40,718 nt of DNA. It comes from an uncultured Acidobacteriia bacterium (lineage in GTDB: Bacteria > Acidobacteriota > Terriglobia > Bryobacterales > Bryobacteraceae). The notes beneath the pieces were generated by a model, which saw nothing but the letters and a program-made list of their open reading frames with translations, made no database searches and was not told where the DNA came from. This document shows positions 40,189-40,718 of the stretch, one piece after another. Both the position numbers and the translations under genes were made by a program. Position 1 is the first letter of the stretch. The number at the start of each line of letters is the position of its first letter. The stretch is from the NCBI GenBank assembly GCA_903907865.1, contig CAIVPR010000055.1, positions 1 to 40,718 on the forward strand, read 5' to 3'.

Positions 40189-40605
40189 AGTGGACCAAGC
40201 GCTACTTGGACGAGGTAGTCATGGCCCGTGGACGGCGACGGGTTGCCGTGTTGCAGGACAGAATTAAGGATATTTCCGATGGGCTCGTGATGCCAGATCG
40301 GGACGACATCACCATCGGGAGCGGCAAACGATTCGAGCTGGCCGTTCTATTTCTAGACATTTGTCATTTTTCCGAGCGCCCAAACTGGACCTCAGATGAA
40401 CAAAATGTCGTGCTCGCGATTATGAACGTGTTCATGGCAGAAATGTTGAGCGTCGTTCATGACTTTGGTGGCAAGTATGAAAAAAACACCGGTGATGGTC
40501 TTATGGCGTACTTCGGCGCTGAAGCCGCGACGACCGAGGCGGAAAGGGTTAAGTCTGCCGTGGAGGCCGCTGTGGTTATGCACTACTTCAATGATCATGT
40601 GTCTG
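40170..40605 (+). pseudogene. Class III adenylate/guanylate cyclase, 5' part, apparently interrupted
   Basis: The start is probably GTG 40170 (others: TTG 40143, GTG 40179). A short N-terminal segment is typical of this cyclase group: SKWTKRYLDE, then LQDRIKDISDGLVMPDRDDI. The catalytic domain begins with RFELAVLFLDICHFS, with metal Asp63, and continues with GGKYEKNTGDGLMAYFG, Asp109 being the second metal ligand. After YFNDHVSG the expected next strand is missing. The sequence instead turns into the repeat-bearing end of a probable insertion element. The remaining part of the domain is outside the window or lost. cAMP or cGMP production is expected for an intact gene; this allele looks broken. 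Confidence 0.65.
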
Positions 40606-40718
40606 GCGTCAACTACTTTTCCCGGCTAGCGACAACTATTTCTCCCGACCGACGACAACTACACTCTTTACGAATCGGCCCAACCGGGCTACACTCGGGA
40701 TGGCCGGAGCAGAGGATA
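40600..40718 (+). mobile_element. Probable left end of an IS21-like element
   Basis: From about 40600, the cyclase reading frame loses similarity. Three imperfect repeats follow at a 23-base period: GTCAACTAC (40608), GACAACTAT (40631) and GACAACTAC (40654). Such multiple terminal repeats are typical of IS21-family ends, as transposase binding sites. An ATG at 40699 begins MAGAED, compatible with an IstA-type transposase start, but only six residues are in the window. The TG at 40600-40601 would be the element's first bases. The right end is outside the window. Confidence 0.45.

Noticed and set aside
1-40718. CRISPR arrays, tRNA and rRNA genes
   Set aside because: No regularly spaced direct repeats with unique spacers, and no tRNA cloverleaf or rRNA-like conserved stretches were seen by eye; a tRNAscan run would settle the tRNA point.

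Overview
The window looks like a chromosomal segment of an acidobacterium of the Solibacteres/Bryobacterales type. The evidence is high GC, a paired DUF1592 cytochrome and DUF1552 protein, a TonB receptor with an N-terminal carboxypeptidase-like repeat, a TIGR03437-type C-terminal module, a KGD-type 2-oxoglutarate enzyme that carries an acyltransferase domain, a PEP-CTERM protein and dispersed palindromic repeats. Family names were recognised by eye; no database search was possible. No tRNA, rRNA or CRISPR array was seen.

Layout. (1) 1-109 is the tail of a transposase. (2) 217-3805 (minus) is a three-gene operon with ATGA/GTGA overlaps: small secreted protein, secreted DUF1592-type cytochrome c, Tat-exported DUF1552 protein. 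(3) 3890-7332 holds a secreted protein and a PAP2 phosphatase (plus) facing a secreted zinc phospholipase C-like protein and another secreted unknown (minus). (4) 7333-9412 holds an ice-binding-like (DUF3494) protein fused to a TIGR03437-type module, bracketed by two near-identical 63-bp palindromic repeats. (5) 9478-17971 looks like a carbohydrate-acid uptake and catabolism locus: GntR/FCD regulator and TonB receptor (minus), divergent from an exported alpha/beta hydrolase, a mandelate racemase-type dehydratase, a DapA-type lyase and an MFS transporter (plus).

(6) 17979-22581 holds a secreted thioredoxin whose start overlaps the stop of a fused enoyl-CoA hydratase/3-hydroxyacyl-CoA dehydrogenase, with a ThDP-dependent acetolactate synthase-like enzyme diverging from it. 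(7) 22608-23164 is a tiny pair: a ribbon-helix-helix protein and an 80-aa partner. (8) 23222-29040 holds an exported DUF711 protein, a membrane glycosyltransferase with a proline-less tautomerase, a PEP-CTERM protein, a DUF1761/SRPBCC pair divergent from a TetR regulator, and a 41-aa basic protein. (9) 29100-37204 is core-like: M48 peptidase, kgd, a zinc-ribbon RDD membrane protein and lptD.

(10) 37324-40718 is accessory DNA. It contains a repeat-bearing NALRHG-type protein, a DUF2188 gene, a frameshifted nucleosidase/TIR-like gene, a truncated tyrosine recombinase, strong hairpins, and a class III nucleotide cyclase apparently cut by the end of an IS21-like element at the window edge. The best candidates for something undescribed are the DUF2188 plus NCPFD-type pair, the repeat-bracketed ice-binding cassette, and the ribbon-helix-helix/80-aa pair.
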